Shown here one piece after another: positions 41,238 through 50,888 of a DNA stretch of 64,000 bases. The stretch is from the NCBI GenBank assembly GCA_027493935.1, contig JAOSJV010000001.1, positions 2,379,157 to 2,443,156 on the forward strand. The letters are read 5' to 3'. This stretch comes from Burkholderiales bacterium. GTDB taxonomy: Bacteria; Pseudomonadota; Gammaproteobacteria; Burkholderiales; SG8-39. Position 1 is the stretch's first letter, and each line of letters starts with the position of its first letter. The notes under the pieces are model-generated. The model was not told the origin of the DNA. It did not search any database and was given only the letters and a program-made list of their open reading frames with translations. The position numbers were made by a program, and so were the translations under genes.

Positions 41238-42770
41238 ATGAGCATCGCCAGTACGATCGTTCAGAACACGCCGCTCTTCGGCCGCATGTTCACCGTCGAC
41301 AAGTCGAGCGGGTTGGAGGAGATCAACGCCTGGCCGGCGCTGATGATCATGACCTCGTTCGTGTGGCTCGCCGTCGCCGGCGTGCTCGGGCTGGTCATGC
41401 CCGCGACCCAGCTCTTCGAGCTCGAGAGCGACCTCTTCTACACGACGCTGACGCTGCACGGCGCGGCGCTGACCTTCCCGTTCACGTTCCAGCTCATGGC
41501 CGGCGTCGGTCTGCACCGCTCGGCGGGCTGCGTCGGCAAGCCGGTCACCGGATGGCTTCCGGCGGCGGCCTACATCTCGATGAATCTGGGATCGGCCCTG
41601 CTCACGGTCGCCGTGCTGATGGGCCTCAAGGTGAGCCTCGTCGTCATGTACCCGCTGCCGCTCGTCGGCGCGCAGATGGGCATCTGGAGCATGAACGCGG
41701 TGATCCTCGGCTTCACCGGGATCTACCTGGTGCTCGCGTGCATGATCCTCTTCTACCCGCTGCTGGTGCTCAAGATGCTGTTCTTCGGCCGCAAGCGGCC
41801 GGAGCTCATCCTCTCCGAGCGCTCGCTCAACGACCCCGGCATGCTCGGAATGACCCTGTCGGCGCTCACGCTGCTCGTCACCGGACTGCCGCTGGTCGCG
41901 GTCGGGACGACGCTGGTGGCCGCCCTCTACGGGATCATTCCGATGTCGATGGCGGCCTGGGCCGCCGAGCCGGTGGTGTTCCAGTACAGCTTCTACATCT
42001 TCGCCCACAACCTGATGGAGGCGATGGCGCTGATGGTGATGAGCGCGATGTATGCGACGCTCCCGCTGTACCTCGCCGACGGCACGCGGGAGCTGTTCAG
42101 CAAGAAGCTCGCCAACACGGCATTGTGGATCCTGCTGCTCACCTCGCTCACTTCGTTCCTGCACCACTTCATCACGCTGTACCCGAACCAGCCGGCCGGC
42201 CTCTCCTATTGGGGCAACATCATGAGCTGGGGCACCGGCGTCGGTGCGGCGATCAGCATCTTCACCGTGTTCGCCACGATCTGGCAGCACGGCCTGCGAC
42301 CGGAGCCCGCCATCATCGCCATGCTCATGGGTTGGGTGCTCTACATCCTCGACGGCGCCAGCGCCGTCGTCACCTCCAACGTCGCCTGGTCGTACATGCT
42401 GCACGGCACGATGTGGCAGAGCGGCCATACCATGACGGTGATCGTCGCGATGGCGATCATGTGGCTGGGCGCGCTCTACCATCACTATCCCGTCATCACG
42501 GGCCGCAACCTCGATCCGGTCCTGGGGCGCTGGTTCATCCGCCTCTTCTCCGTCGGCGGCATCGGCGCGGCCCTGGCGATGCTCGCCGGAGGCGCGGCCG
42601 GCATGCCGCGCCGTTACGCCGATTGGACCCAGGAGGGATGGATGCTGTACGGCAACCTCATCCTGCTCTTCGGGCTGGTGCTCGGTGCATCGCTCGTCGT
42701 TTACGCCTACAACCTCCTGAAGTCGCGCGAGATCCCGGCGGCGACCGGAGAGCGGGTTGTGCCGGCCTGA
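41238..42770 (+). CDS. Haem-copper oxidoreductase subunit I with NO-reductase-like active site
   Basis: A 510-residue membrane protein with about 12 TM helices. A haem ligand is His74 in LTLHG. The first CuB ligand is His257 in IFAHNLMEAM, with Glu261 four residues on, as in the NorB HxxxE motif, and not the oxidase GHPEVY. The other CuB ligands are His309-His310 (FLHHF). The last helix reads LHGTMWQSGHTMTV: His397 aligns with the high-spin haem ligand, and the usual HxH second histidine is Met399. These features suggest an sNOR/NorS-type NO reductase or a divergent oxidase. Cytochrome oxidase subunit I is the default annotation. The frame is intact. Confidence 0.83.
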   Translation: MSIASTIVQNTPLFGRMFTVDKSSGLEEINAWPALMIMTSFVWLAVAGVLGLVMPATQLFELESDLFYTTLTLHGAALTFPFTFQLMAGVGLHRSAGCVGKPVTGWLPAAAYISMNLGSALLTVAVLMGLKVSLVVMYPLPLVGAQMGIWSMNAVILGFTGIYLVLACMILFYPLLVLKMLFFGRKRPELILSERSLNDPGMLGMTLSALTLLVTGLPLVAVGTTLVAALYGIIPMSMAAWAAEPVVFQYSFYIFAHNLMEAMALMVMSAMYATLPLYLADGTRELFSKKLANTALWILLLTSLTSFLHHFITLYPNQPAGLSYWGNIMSWGTGVGAAISIFTVFATIWQHGLRPEPAIIAMLMGWVLYILDGASAVVTSNVAWSYMLHGTMWQSGHTMTVIVAMAIMWLGALYHHYPVITGRNLDPVLGRWFIRLFSVGGIGAALAMLAGGAAGMPRRYADWTQEGWMLYGNLILLFGLVLGASLVVYAYNLLKSREIPAATGERVVPA

Positions 42771-42853
42771 CCGGGCCGGACCCGGCGCGCGCCCGCGGCG
42801 CGCGCCCAACCTCCCCCGTTGCGCGGCGCAGCCGCGATCGGCTGGAGCGCGCC

Positions 42854-45212
42854 GTGAACTGCGCGCTGTGCGGCCTGCCTGCGCCTTCGCCGCCGCTGCG
42901 CGACGGCGAGCGCGCCTACTGCTGCGTCGCCTGTCGCGAGGTGGCGCGGCTGCTCGGCGACGCGGCGTTCGCCGAAGCGCGCGCCGCGGCCCCGCAGCAG
43001 ACTCCGCGTGCCCCGCACGCGCGGGAAGCCTACTTTCGGATCGAGGGTATGCACTGCGCCTCCTGCGAGCGCCTGATCGAGCAGACCGCGGTGCGTGCCC
43101 GGGGCGTGCTCGCGGCGGCGGTCAGCTTCGCCACCGGGACGGCGAAGATCGTCCACGATCCCGCGCTCGTCGCCGAGGCCGAGCTGCCGGCGCTGCTCAG
43201 CGTGTCGGGCTACCGCGCGCGGCTGCGCGGCGAGCGCGCGCCGGAGTACGACGAGCGGCCGGATCTGCTGCGCCTGCTCACCGGCGCGTGCCTGGCGGGC
43301 GCCGTGATGATGTTGTCCTTCCTGTTCATCTACCCCATCCACGGCGGATTCGCCTCGCCGCAGGACTACGACGCGATCCGCTGGGTGGCGTTCGGGGTGA
43401 CGCCGGTGGCGCTCTTCGTGCTCACCTCCGTGCTGGTGTTCTACGTCGGCCTGCCGATCCTGCGCGGGGCGTGGATCCGGGCTGCGCGTGGGGATGCTGA
43501 ACATCGACAGCCTGCTCGCCGTCTCCATCCTGTCCGCCTACGGCTACAGCGCCTTCCAGCTCGCGCGCGACCCGGTCGACCTCTACTTCGACGTCGCCGG
43601 CTCGATCGTCGCCGTGGTCACCATCGGGCGGTTCCTCGAGCGCGGCATGCGCTTGAGCGCGATGCGCGAGGTCGACCGGATCATGCAGGCCTGGTCGTCC
43701 GAGGCCCGGGTACTGCGTGCCGGACGTTATCTCGCGTGCGCGATCGAGGACATCCTGCCGGGCGACCGCGTCTTCGTGCGCCAGGGCGAGACAATCCCAG
43801 TCGATGGGACGATCGCCGGCGGGACCGGCGCGGTCGACGAGTCGCTCCTGACCGGAGAGCCCTTCCCGGTGGCGCGGCACGCGGGCGAGCGGGTGCTCGG
43901 GGGCGCCATCCTGCGCGAGGGCGAGCTCGAGATCGAGGTCGGCGCAGTGGTCGAGAGCCGGATCGCCGGCCTCGCGCGCATTCTGTGGAACGCCCAGAGC
44001 TCGACCGCGGGCGTCCAGGGGCGTGTGGACCGCATCGCGCGCCGCTTCGTCCCGGCCGTGCTGGTGCTCGCCGTGATGGTCGGGCTCGGATTCCACATCG
44101 GGGGCGCCTCGTTCGAGCGGGCGCTGCTCGCGAGTCTCGCGACCCTGATCGTGTCCTGCCCCTGCACGTTCGGCCTGGCGATCCCGCTCACCACGGCCGC
44201 GGCCATCGGCGCGGCGTTGCGCCACGGCATGCTCGTCACCAGCGCCGATCTGTTCGACAAGGCGACGCGCATCGACACCGTCGCCATCGACAAGACTGGG
44301 ACCCTCTCGACCGGCGAGATGTCCGTGGTCGAGGTGATCGGTCCGCCCGAGGTCGCCGCACGCGCCGCCGCGGTCGAGCGCCACTCGCCCCATCCGGTGG
44401 CGAGGGCGATCGCACAGCTCGATCGGAGCCGGACCGCGGCCGACGTCGAGTCGCGCCCCGGGCAGGGGGCGTCGGGACGCGTCGGTGACCGTCGCGTGGC
44501 GGTAGGCAGCCGCGCGCTGTTCGAAGCGCTGCGATGGCCGGTTCCCGCGCCGCTCGCCGCCGCGGTTGCGCGGCATGCGCCCGGGGAGTGTGTGGTCTCC
44601 TACGTCGGCTGGGATGGCGAGGCGCAGGGTGCAATCGTCACCCGCGATCGGCCGCGGCCGGAGTGGGCCCGGGTGGTGGCACGGCTGCGCGAGCGCAGCC
44701 GGGTGATCCTGCTCACCGGAGCGGAGCATCCGGGCGGATACGTCGAGACGGTCGACGAGGTACTCGCCGGCGTCCCGCCCGAGGCCAAGGCAGCCGCCGT
44801 GCGCCGGCTGAAGGCCCGCGGGCCGGTGGCGATGATCGGCGATGGCGCGAACGACGCGCCCGCCCTTGCCGAAGCAGATCTTGCGATCGCGTTCGGCGCG
44901 CCGACGACGCTCGCTGCGGAGGCCGCCGACATCGTCATTCCCGGCGAGCGGCTGGAGCGCGTGCTCGATGCCTTCGCCCTGATCGGCTCGACGCGGCGCC
45001 GGATCCGCCAGAACCTGGCCTGGGCGCTCACGTACAACGCGGTCGCGATCCCGCTCGCGATGGCGGGCCTGCTGAATCCGCTGTTCGCGGCGCTGGCGAT
45101 GTCGACGAGCAGCATTTTCGTCGTGCTGAATGCGACGCGGCCAATCTTGCGCGAGGGCGCGGACCGGCATGATGCAGGCGCCGGGGCGCGCACCCGCGCG
45201 TGGGCCGCGTAG
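42854..45212 (+). CDS. ccoI: CcoI/FixI-type copper-translocating P1B ATPase, frameshifted
   Basis: About 785 residues. The N-terminus has the cysteine-rich ATPase-cat_bd metal-binding region (NCALCG, YCCVAC) and an HMA domain with GMHCASC (65-71). The ion-path motif SCPCTFGLA lies near 435, the phosphorylation site DKTGT near 479, and the hinge is GDGANDAP. CPC plus the N-terminal cysteine cluster is typical of CcoI/FixI, which export copper for haem-copper enzyme assembly. A run of four G near 43490 should be three, which restores the frame before MLNIDSLLAV. It follows subunit I by 83 bases and presumably loads CuB/CuA. Confidence 0.9.
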
Positions 45213-45263
45213 CGCGCACCGTCGGCATCGCAGTGATCGCCGGTGCCGGCCGCCGTCGACCGG

Positions 45264-45772
45264 TCAGAGGATCAAAGGACGGTTGGGCAGCTCGTCCGGA
45301 TTCACTGGCCGCGGCGGAAAGTGCGTCGCGAGGAGATCGCTGATCGCGCGCACGCCCGCGATCGCGCCGGCTTCGAAGCCACCGCCGGCGAACTCGCGTT
45401 GCATCGCGCCGCAGATCGCCTCCCACGCCGCGTGCCCGACCTTGCGGTCGACGCCGCGGTCGGCCACGATCTCGACCCGCTTGTCGGCGAGCAGGAGATA
45501 AATCAGCACGCCGGCGTTCTGCTCGGTGTCCCACACCCCGAGCCGGCCGAAGAGCTCGATCGCCCGCTCGCGCGCCGTGACGCCGGCGAGCAGCTCGCCG
45601 AGCGGCAGCGCCCCTCGACGGCGAACCGCAGCTCGCCGTCGTGGCGCGCCTCCTCGGCCGCGATCGCCGCCTCGATGGCTTCGAGCGTCCGCTGCGCGAA
45701 CGCCGCACGCACGGCCCAGCGATCGACAACGAGGTGGCGCAAGAGCCGCTGCGCGCGCGCCACGAGCCGCAT
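45264..45772 (-). CDS. TPM-domain protein (YgcG/Psb32-like), frameshifted
   Basis: About 169 residues. It has the TPM fold core: EAIEAAIAAEEARHDGELRFAVEG, then ERAIELFGRLGVWDTEQNAG, VLIYLLLADKRVEIVADRGV and a conserved tail. It lacks a signal peptide, unlike its neighbour, so it is probably cytoplasmic or membrane-associated. One base is missing near 45612. Its ATG directly abuts the stop codon of the upstream TPM gene, so the two are translated together. Confidence 0.82.
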
Positions 45773-46662
45773 TCACCTGCCCCAGCTGCCGGAGGCCCCG
45801 CCGCCCCCGAACGACCCGCCCCCGCCCGACCAGCCGCCGCCGCCGAACCCGCCGCCGCCGAACCCGCCGCCGGGCCAACCCGCGCCCCAGCCGCCGCGAT
45901 GCGGGCGCGTCGCCCCAAGCCCGGTGCCGCCGAATGCGAGCGCGAACACGAACGCGATCGCGCCAGCGAGGATGCCGATGAGGAGCGCGCCCGCCAGGAT
46001 CCATGCGATCACGCCCACCGCGCCCCCGGTGAGGAGCGATCCGAGGAACCGGCCGAACAGTCGCGGCAGCACGCCGGCGAGGAAGACCGCGCCCATGAAC
46101 AGCACGACCAGCATCGACTGCAGGTCGGCGCCGCCGCCCGGTGCGCGCCCCGCCGCTGGCGGCGGCAGGTCCTCGCCCTCGACGAGCCGCATGAGCGCCT
46201 GCGTGCCGGCCCGTAGTCCGGCGTCGAAGTCGCCCTGCACGAAGTGCGGCGCCATGATCTCGGTGATCACGCGCTTCGCCTTGATGTCGGGGATCGCGCC
46301 CTCGAGGCCGTAGCCGACCTCGATTCGCAGCCGGAGGTCGTTCTTCGCGACGAGCACGATCACGCCGTCATCGATGCCCTCGCGCCCGACCTTCCACTGC
46401 TCGGCGACGCGGATCGCGTACTGCTCGATCGCCTCGGGCCGGGTGGTCGGTACGATGAGCACGGCGATCTGGCTGCCCTTCTTCTCCTCGAAAGCCGCGA
46501 GCTCGCGTTCGAGCGCGGCGGCCTGCGCCACGGTGAGCGTGCCGGTGAGGTCGGTGACGCGCCCTGGGGCGCCGGAATCGGCGCGAGCTCCTGAGCGCGC
46601 GCGTCGGCACCGAGCGCGAGACCCAGGCAGAGCGCCGCCAGGACGAGCGTACGACCGTGCAT
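45773..46662 (-). CDS. Exported TPM-domain membrane protein with Gly-rich tail, frameshifted
   Basis: About 296 residues. A signal peptide (MHGRTLVLAALCLGLALGADARA) is followed by a TPM domain (LTVAQAAALERELAAFEEKK through VGYGLEGAIPD). Two or three TM segments and a C-terminal tail almost entirely of Gly, Phe, Trp and Ser (near 262-296) follow. This is the YgcG architecture, thought to act at the membrane with LemA. One base is missing near 46565. It lies between lemA and a second TPM gene, a conserved trio. Confidence 0.87.
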
Positions 46663-46677
46663 CGGCGGGGAGCGCGC

Positions 46678-47289
46678 CTACTGCTTGGCCGCGCCGGCCG
46701 GCTTGGAGAAGTCCACCGTCGGCGCACGCTGGATCGCCTGCTCGTTCTCGACCGTGAAGTTCGGTTTCACCGAGTAGCCGAACACCATCGCCGTCAGGTT
46801 CACCGGGAACTGCCGGACGAGGACGTTGTAGTCGTTCACCGCCTGGATGTAGCGGTTGCGCGCCACCGCGATGCGGTTCTCGGTGCCCTCGAGCTGCGCC
46901 TGAAGCTCGAGGAAGTTCTTGTCCGATTTCAGCTCCGGATAGCGTTCCACCACGACGAGCAGGCGCGCGAGCGCGCTCGAGAGCTCGCCCTGGGCAGCCT
47001 GGAACCGCTGCAGTGCGACCGGGTCGTTCAGGAGCTCGGGCGTGAGCTGCACGCCGGTCGCCCGCGCGCGCGCCTCGGTGACCCGCGTGAGCACCTCCTG
47101 CTCCTGCTGGGCGAACCCCTTCACCGTGTTGACCAGGTTCGGGATCAGGTCGGCGCGGCGCTGGTACTGGTTGACCACCTCGGACCAGGCGGCCTTCGTT
47201 GCCTCGTCGGTCCGCTGGATGTCGTTGTAGCCGCAGCCGGAAAGCGTCACGGTCGCGACCGCGGTCAAGAACGCGGCAAGCTTGCGCAT
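46678..47289 (-). CDS. lemA: LemA family lipoprotein
   Basis: A 203-residue coiled-coil lipoprotein. The N-terminus MRKLAAFLTAVATVTLSGCG has lipobox LSGC. Family motifs are NQYQRRADLIPNLVNTVKGF and VNDYNVLVRQFPVNLTAMVFGY. GGGAGAG precedes the ATG at 47289. LemA proteins are envelope proteins of unclear function, regularly encoded with YgcG-type TPM proteins, as here. Confidence 0.94.
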   Translation of the reverse strand: MRKLAAFLTAVATVTLSGCGYNDIQRTDEATKAAWSEVVNQYQRRADLIPNLVNTVKGFAQQEQEVLTRVTEARARATGVQLTPELLNDPVALQRFQAAQGELSSALARLLVVVERYPELKSDKNFLELQAQLEGTENRIAVARNRYIQAVNDYNVLVRQFPVNLTAMVFGYSVKPNFTVENEQAIQRAPTVDFSKPAGAAKQ

Positions 47290-47348
47290 CGAGTCTCTCC
47301 CATGGGGTGTCCGCACCCCCTCCGGCGGAATCGCGCGGATCGGGGCGT

Positions 47349-48110
47349 TCATTGCAAAGATATGCCCCGCAGCACGCCGCGCGCGAACAGCAGATCCTCC
47401 CAGGCCTTCGCCTTGTCCGGGAGGTTGCGCAGCAGATACGCGGGATGATAGGTGACGACGAGCGGCACGCCGCGGTACTCGAAGGTGCGGCCGCGCAGCG
47501 CGGCGATGCTCGCGTCGGTGTCGAGCAGCGTCTGCGCGGCGAAGCGCCCCATCGCGACCACGAGCTTCGGGCGGATGAGGGCGATCTGACGGTGCAAGTG
47601 CGGGCTGCATCGCGCGACCTCGCCCGGCTCCGGGTTGCGGTTGCCCGGCGGGCGGCACTTGAGCACGTTGGCGATGTAGACGCCCGCCCCGCGCGCGAGA
47701 TCGATCGCAGCGAGCATGTTGTCGAGCAGCCGCCCGGCCTGTCCGACGAAAGGCTCGCCGCGCGCGTCCTCCTCGGCGCCGGGCGCCTCGCCGACGAGCA
47801 GCCACTGCGCCTGCTCGTCGCCGACGCCGAACACCGTGTTCCGGCGCGTCTTGCACAGCCCGCACGCGGTACACCCGGCCACCGCCTGCTTGAGCCCGGA
47901 CCAGTCCATGCGCGCGATATGCCCGGCGCGGTCCTCCTCTGCGACAAGCGGCGCCACGGGCGGCGCCGCCGGCGCGGGCGCCTCGCCCGCGGGGCGCGCG
48001 AGCGCCGGCGCTGTTTCCGGCGCTTGCGCGAGCCCCGCGCGCCGGGTGCGCAGCCGCCACACCGGGCCGAGCTCCATCTCCTCGAGCATCATGTCGCGCC
48101 GGGTGCTCAC
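47349..48110 (-). CDS. Uracil-DNA glycosylase, family 4 ([4Fe-4S])
   Basis: A 253-residue base-excision repair enzyme. Cluster cysteines include Cys80, Cys83 and Cys86 region (GCTACGLCKTRRNTVFG) and two more in NVLKCRPPGNRNPEPGEVARC. The catalytic motif is GEAPGAEEDARGEPFVGQAG, and the base-recognition motif VVTYHPAYLLR is near the C-terminus. The first 65 residues are a variable Pro/Ala linker. The GTG start overlaps the rimI stop. In many proteobacteria this gene follows tsaB and rimI, as here. Confidence 0.93.
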   Translation of the reverse strand: MSTRRDMMLEEMELGPVWRLRTRRAGLAQAPETAPALARPAGEAPAPAAPPVAPLVAEEDRAGHIARMDWSGLKQAVAGCTACGLCKTRRNTVFGVGDEQAQWLLVGEAPGAEEDARGEPFVGQAGRLLDNMLAAIDLARGAGVYIANVLKCRPPGNRNPEPGEVARCSPHLHRQIALIRPKLVVAMGRFAAQTLLDTDASIAALRGRTFEYRGVPLVVTYHPAYLLRNLPDKAKAWEDLLFARGVLRGISLQ

Positions 48111-48567
48111 AGCGCCACGCTCAGCACCAGCGCATCCTCGCGTCCCGCGCGCGCCGGGTAGTAGCCCCTGCGCACGCCGACCTCGGCGAAGCCGCTTCGC
48201 GCGTAGAGCGCGCGGCCGGCGACGTTCGACGGCGCACCTCGAGGAAGAGCCGCGTCGCGCCGTAGCGCCGCGTCACGCCGAGCAGGTGGCGCAGTAGCCG
48301 CGTGCCGTGACCGCGGCGCTGCGCGTCGCGCGCGATCGAGAGGTTCAGTAGGTGCGCCTCACCCGCGCCGAGCATCAGCACGGCGTAGCCGAGCAGGCCG
48401 TGCGGCGCGGCCATCGCCCAGCAGCTGTAACCGGCCGCGAGCGAGTCGCGGAAATTCCCGGGCGACCACGGGTACTCGTACAGATCCCGCTCGATCGCCA
48501 TGACTGCCGGGAGGTCGCGCTCGACGAGCGGCCGGAAAGCGGGCTGCGGCTTGAGTACTGCGCTCAT
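48107..48567 (-). CDS. rimI: Ribosomal-protein-alanine N-acetyltransferase, frameshifted
   Basis: A GNAT acetyltransferase of about 153 residues that acetylates the N-terminal alanine of ribosomal protein S18. FRPLVERDLPAVMAIERDLYEYPWS is the RimI N-terminus, and ARDAQRRGHGTRLL is the acetyl-CoA loop. One C is missing from a short run near 48236: restoring it gives SNVAGRALYARSGFAEVGVR and the normal C-terminus. The ATG overlaps the tsaB stop as ATGA. Confidence 0.9.
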
Positions 48568-49235
48568 CGCTCGTGCGTTTTCAGCGCCACCTTGTCGCGG
48601 ACGTAGAGCGGGACCGCCTCGGCCGGATCGCGCCCCGCACCCGCGGCGAAGCGTGGCAGCGCGAGCCGGAGGATAGCAGATGCGCGCGGCACCGCCGCCG
48701 GCTCGACGCGCGCGAGCCGCCCGCCGAGCTTCGCCGCGAGCGCATCGGCGTGCGCGAGAAAGCCGCTGCCGCAGCCGAGCCACCCGTCGCCTTCGGGCAG
48801 CGGAACGTCGGCCGGACGCAAGAGCGCCGGCGCGCTCGCTTCGATCCAGCGCCCGGCGCCGCGCCGGTACGCGGCGTGATACACCTCGCCCATGCGCGCG
48901 TCGAGGCAGGCGATGACCCGCTCGTCGCCGCTCGTCTCCGCGAGCGCCTCGAGCGTGCCGACGCCGAGCACCGGAAGCCCGCGCGCGAGTGCGAGGCCCT
49001 GCGCGACGCCGCACGCGATCCGCAACCCGGTGAACGATCCGGGACCGGCGCCGAACGCGATCGCCGTCAACCCCGGGATGGCGGTGTTGGCCTCGCCAAG
49101 TAGCCGCACGATAGCGGGCAGGATGAGCTCGGCATGGCGCTGCCCCACCGGCTGGTGCGACTCGAGGACGCCGCCGTCGCGGGCGACCGCGAGCGACAGA
49201 TGCTCGGTCGAGGATTCGATGGCGAGAACGGTCAA
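48564..49235 (-). CDS. tsaB: tRNA threonylcarbamoyladenosine biosynthesis protein TsaB
   Basis: A 223-residue partner of TsaD in making the t6A modification next to the anticodon of ANN-decoding tRNAs. The ASKHA-fold phosphate-binding start is VLAIESSTEHLSLAV. The signature segment AFGAGPGSFTGLRIACGVAQGLAL is unmistakable. It starts at a TTG. It leads a coupled unit with rimI and the uracil-DNA glycosylase gene. Confidence 0.95.
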   Translation of the reverse strand: MTVLAIESSTEHLSLAVARDGGVLESHQPVGQRHAELILPAIVRLLGEANTAIPGLTAIAFGAGPGSFTGLRIACGVAQGLALARGLPVLGVGTLEALAETSGDERVIACLDARMGEVYHAAYRRGAGRWIEASAPALLRPADVPLPEGDGWLGCGSGFLAHADALAAKLGGRLARVEPAAVPRASAILRLALPRFAAGAGRDPAEAVPLYVRDKVALKTHER

Positions 49236-49465
49236 CGCAGGCTGCGCACGCGCGGCAATGGCCGCGGCATTCTACGCGTTGCACGAGGCGCCCGGTGAAC
49301 GGAATACGGCAGCACGCGGCTCGATGCGCGACCTTCAGCGCCGGAACGCGCCGAGGACGGCGATGTCGCGCGGTGACTACGGCCGCACGCTACCTCGGCC
49401 GCCGCTTCCGGGTTCAGGCAGGGCGGCCGACCGCACCGCGCCCAAGACAGACGGCGGCGCGGATA

Positions 49466-50692
49466 TCACGTGCACACGCGGTTACGACCGCCGTGCTTCG
49501 CGCGGTAGAGGGCGACGTCGGCCGCCTTGATCACCGACCGCGGATCCGGATGGGCCTCGGAACGGCTCGCGACGCCGATGCTGACGGTCACCGAGACCGA
49601 CGCCGGCTCGGGATCGCCGCCCGCCTGGCGACGGGCGCGCGCATCACCCCGGCGTTCGCGCGGCGCGCTACGGATGGCGACGCGGTGACCCGCGATCGTC
49701 GCACGCAACTGCTCGAGAAAAGGGAGCGCCTCGTCGACGTCCTTTCCCGCAAACAGCACGACGAACTCCTCCCCGCCGTAGCGAAACGCGCGGCCGCCGC
49801 CCGCAACGTCCATGAGCTTGGCGCCGACCATCCGCAGCACGTGGTCGCCGACGTCATGGCCGTAAGTGTCGTTCAGCCGCTTGAAGTGGTCGATATCGAC
49901 GACGCCGATCGCGTAGCCCCCCCCCAGGCTGCGAAGCGCCTCCTCGAGCGACCGGCGGCTGGGCACGCCGGTCAGCTCGTCCTGGAACGCCATCCGGTAC
50001 GATTCCGACAGGACCGAGATCCCCAGGATGAGGCCGGCGGCGGTGAAGTACGCGGGCGGCCCGACTGCGGTATTGACGCCGTGCAGCGCCCCGCCGAGAG
50101 CAACGATCAACCACAACGCCGGGAGCGTTCGACCCCGCTTCCCGGCGAGCACCACCGTGCCGGCGAGACTCGCCGCGATCGCGACGACGCCGAGCTGCGG
50201 AATCGGCGTCTTGAGCTTCGCGGGCAGTTCGACCAGCTGCAGGTAAGCCCAGTGCAACGGCCTCTGCTCGCCCGCGTAGATCATCGCCGCGGGAATCGCG
50301 CACGCGACCGCAATCATCGCCAGGCGGGGCAGGCCTCCCCGCACGCCGCCCCGCTCTCCGAGCACCGCGAGCGTCATGAGCAGGAGCGGGGGAAGCATGC
50401 AGAGCGCGGCGTACACGGTGCGAGACTCGAAGCCGCGGGCGTCCGCGACGACGCGATCCAAAGCGCCGAAGGCGATCAGCAAGACCAGTGCGGAGTAAAA
50501 GGTGCGGCCCCGGTGGAAGGCAAGCCCGAGCAGCGCTGCGCCGCCGGTAGCGAGGTAGGCGATCCCGGGGGCGAGCATCGCGATCGGGCGCGGCACGTGC
50601 GACGGGTCGCGCGTGACCAGGAACGCGGCGACCAGGAGCCCTAGCGGGGCGACGGCGATCAATACGCGCCCGACGACGCGCGAAATCAGCAT
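49466..50692 (-). CDS. Membrane-bound GGDEF diguanylate cyclase
   Basis: About 408 residues. Some seven TM segments fill the first 215 residues. A GGDEF domain follows, with FQDELTGVPSRRSLEEAL, DIDHFKRLNDTYGHDVGD and the active-site loop RYGGEEF (GGEEF near 306-310). A C-terminal insertion of basic residues (near 340-360) precedes SVTVSIGVAS. No RxxD inhibitory site is seen before the loop. It makes c-di-GMP, which activates PgaC/PgaD in other bacteria; the pga operon lies directly upstream on the same strand, so a functional link is likely. Confidence 0.9.
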   Translation of the reverse strand: MLISRVVGRVLIAVAPLGLLVAAFLVTRDPSHVPRPIAMLAPGIAYLATGGAALLGLAFHRGRTFYSALVLLIAFGALDRVVADARGFESRTVYAALCMLPPLLLMTLAVLGERGGVRGGLPRLAMIAVACAIPAAMIYAGEQRPLHWAYLQLVELPAKLKTPIPQLGVVAIAASLAGTVVLAGKRGRTLPALWLIVALGGALHGVNTAVGPPAYFTAAGLILGISVLSESYRMAFQDELTGVPSRRSLEEALRSLGGGYAIGVVDIDHFKRLNDTYGHDVGDHVLRMVGAKLMDVAGGGRAFRYGGEEFVVLFAGKDVDEALPFLEQLRATIAGHRVAIRSAPRERRGDARARRQAGGDPEPASVSVTVSIGVASRSEAHPDPRSVIKAADVALYRAKHGGRNRVCT

Positions 50693-50888
50693 CACGGCCC
50701 CGCGGAAAGCGCCAGAATGGATGTCGAAGCGAAAGCGATGCTCATGTGCCGGCGCGCGGCACCGGCGCAGCGGCGTGGCCGGCCGAGCCCGCAGAACGAT
50801 GGTCGCGGAGCGTCCGGGAATTGTAGCCTACCAAGGCAGGCCACCGGGGTTCGCCGGGTAGGATCGAACCGGACTTGCGCCGCGCGGC

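Noticed and set aside
45776..45880. Short tandem repeat of CCG/GCC units
   Set aside because: It encodes the Gly-rich tail of the TPM protein in frame, as in YgcG homologues, and is not a separate repeat feature.
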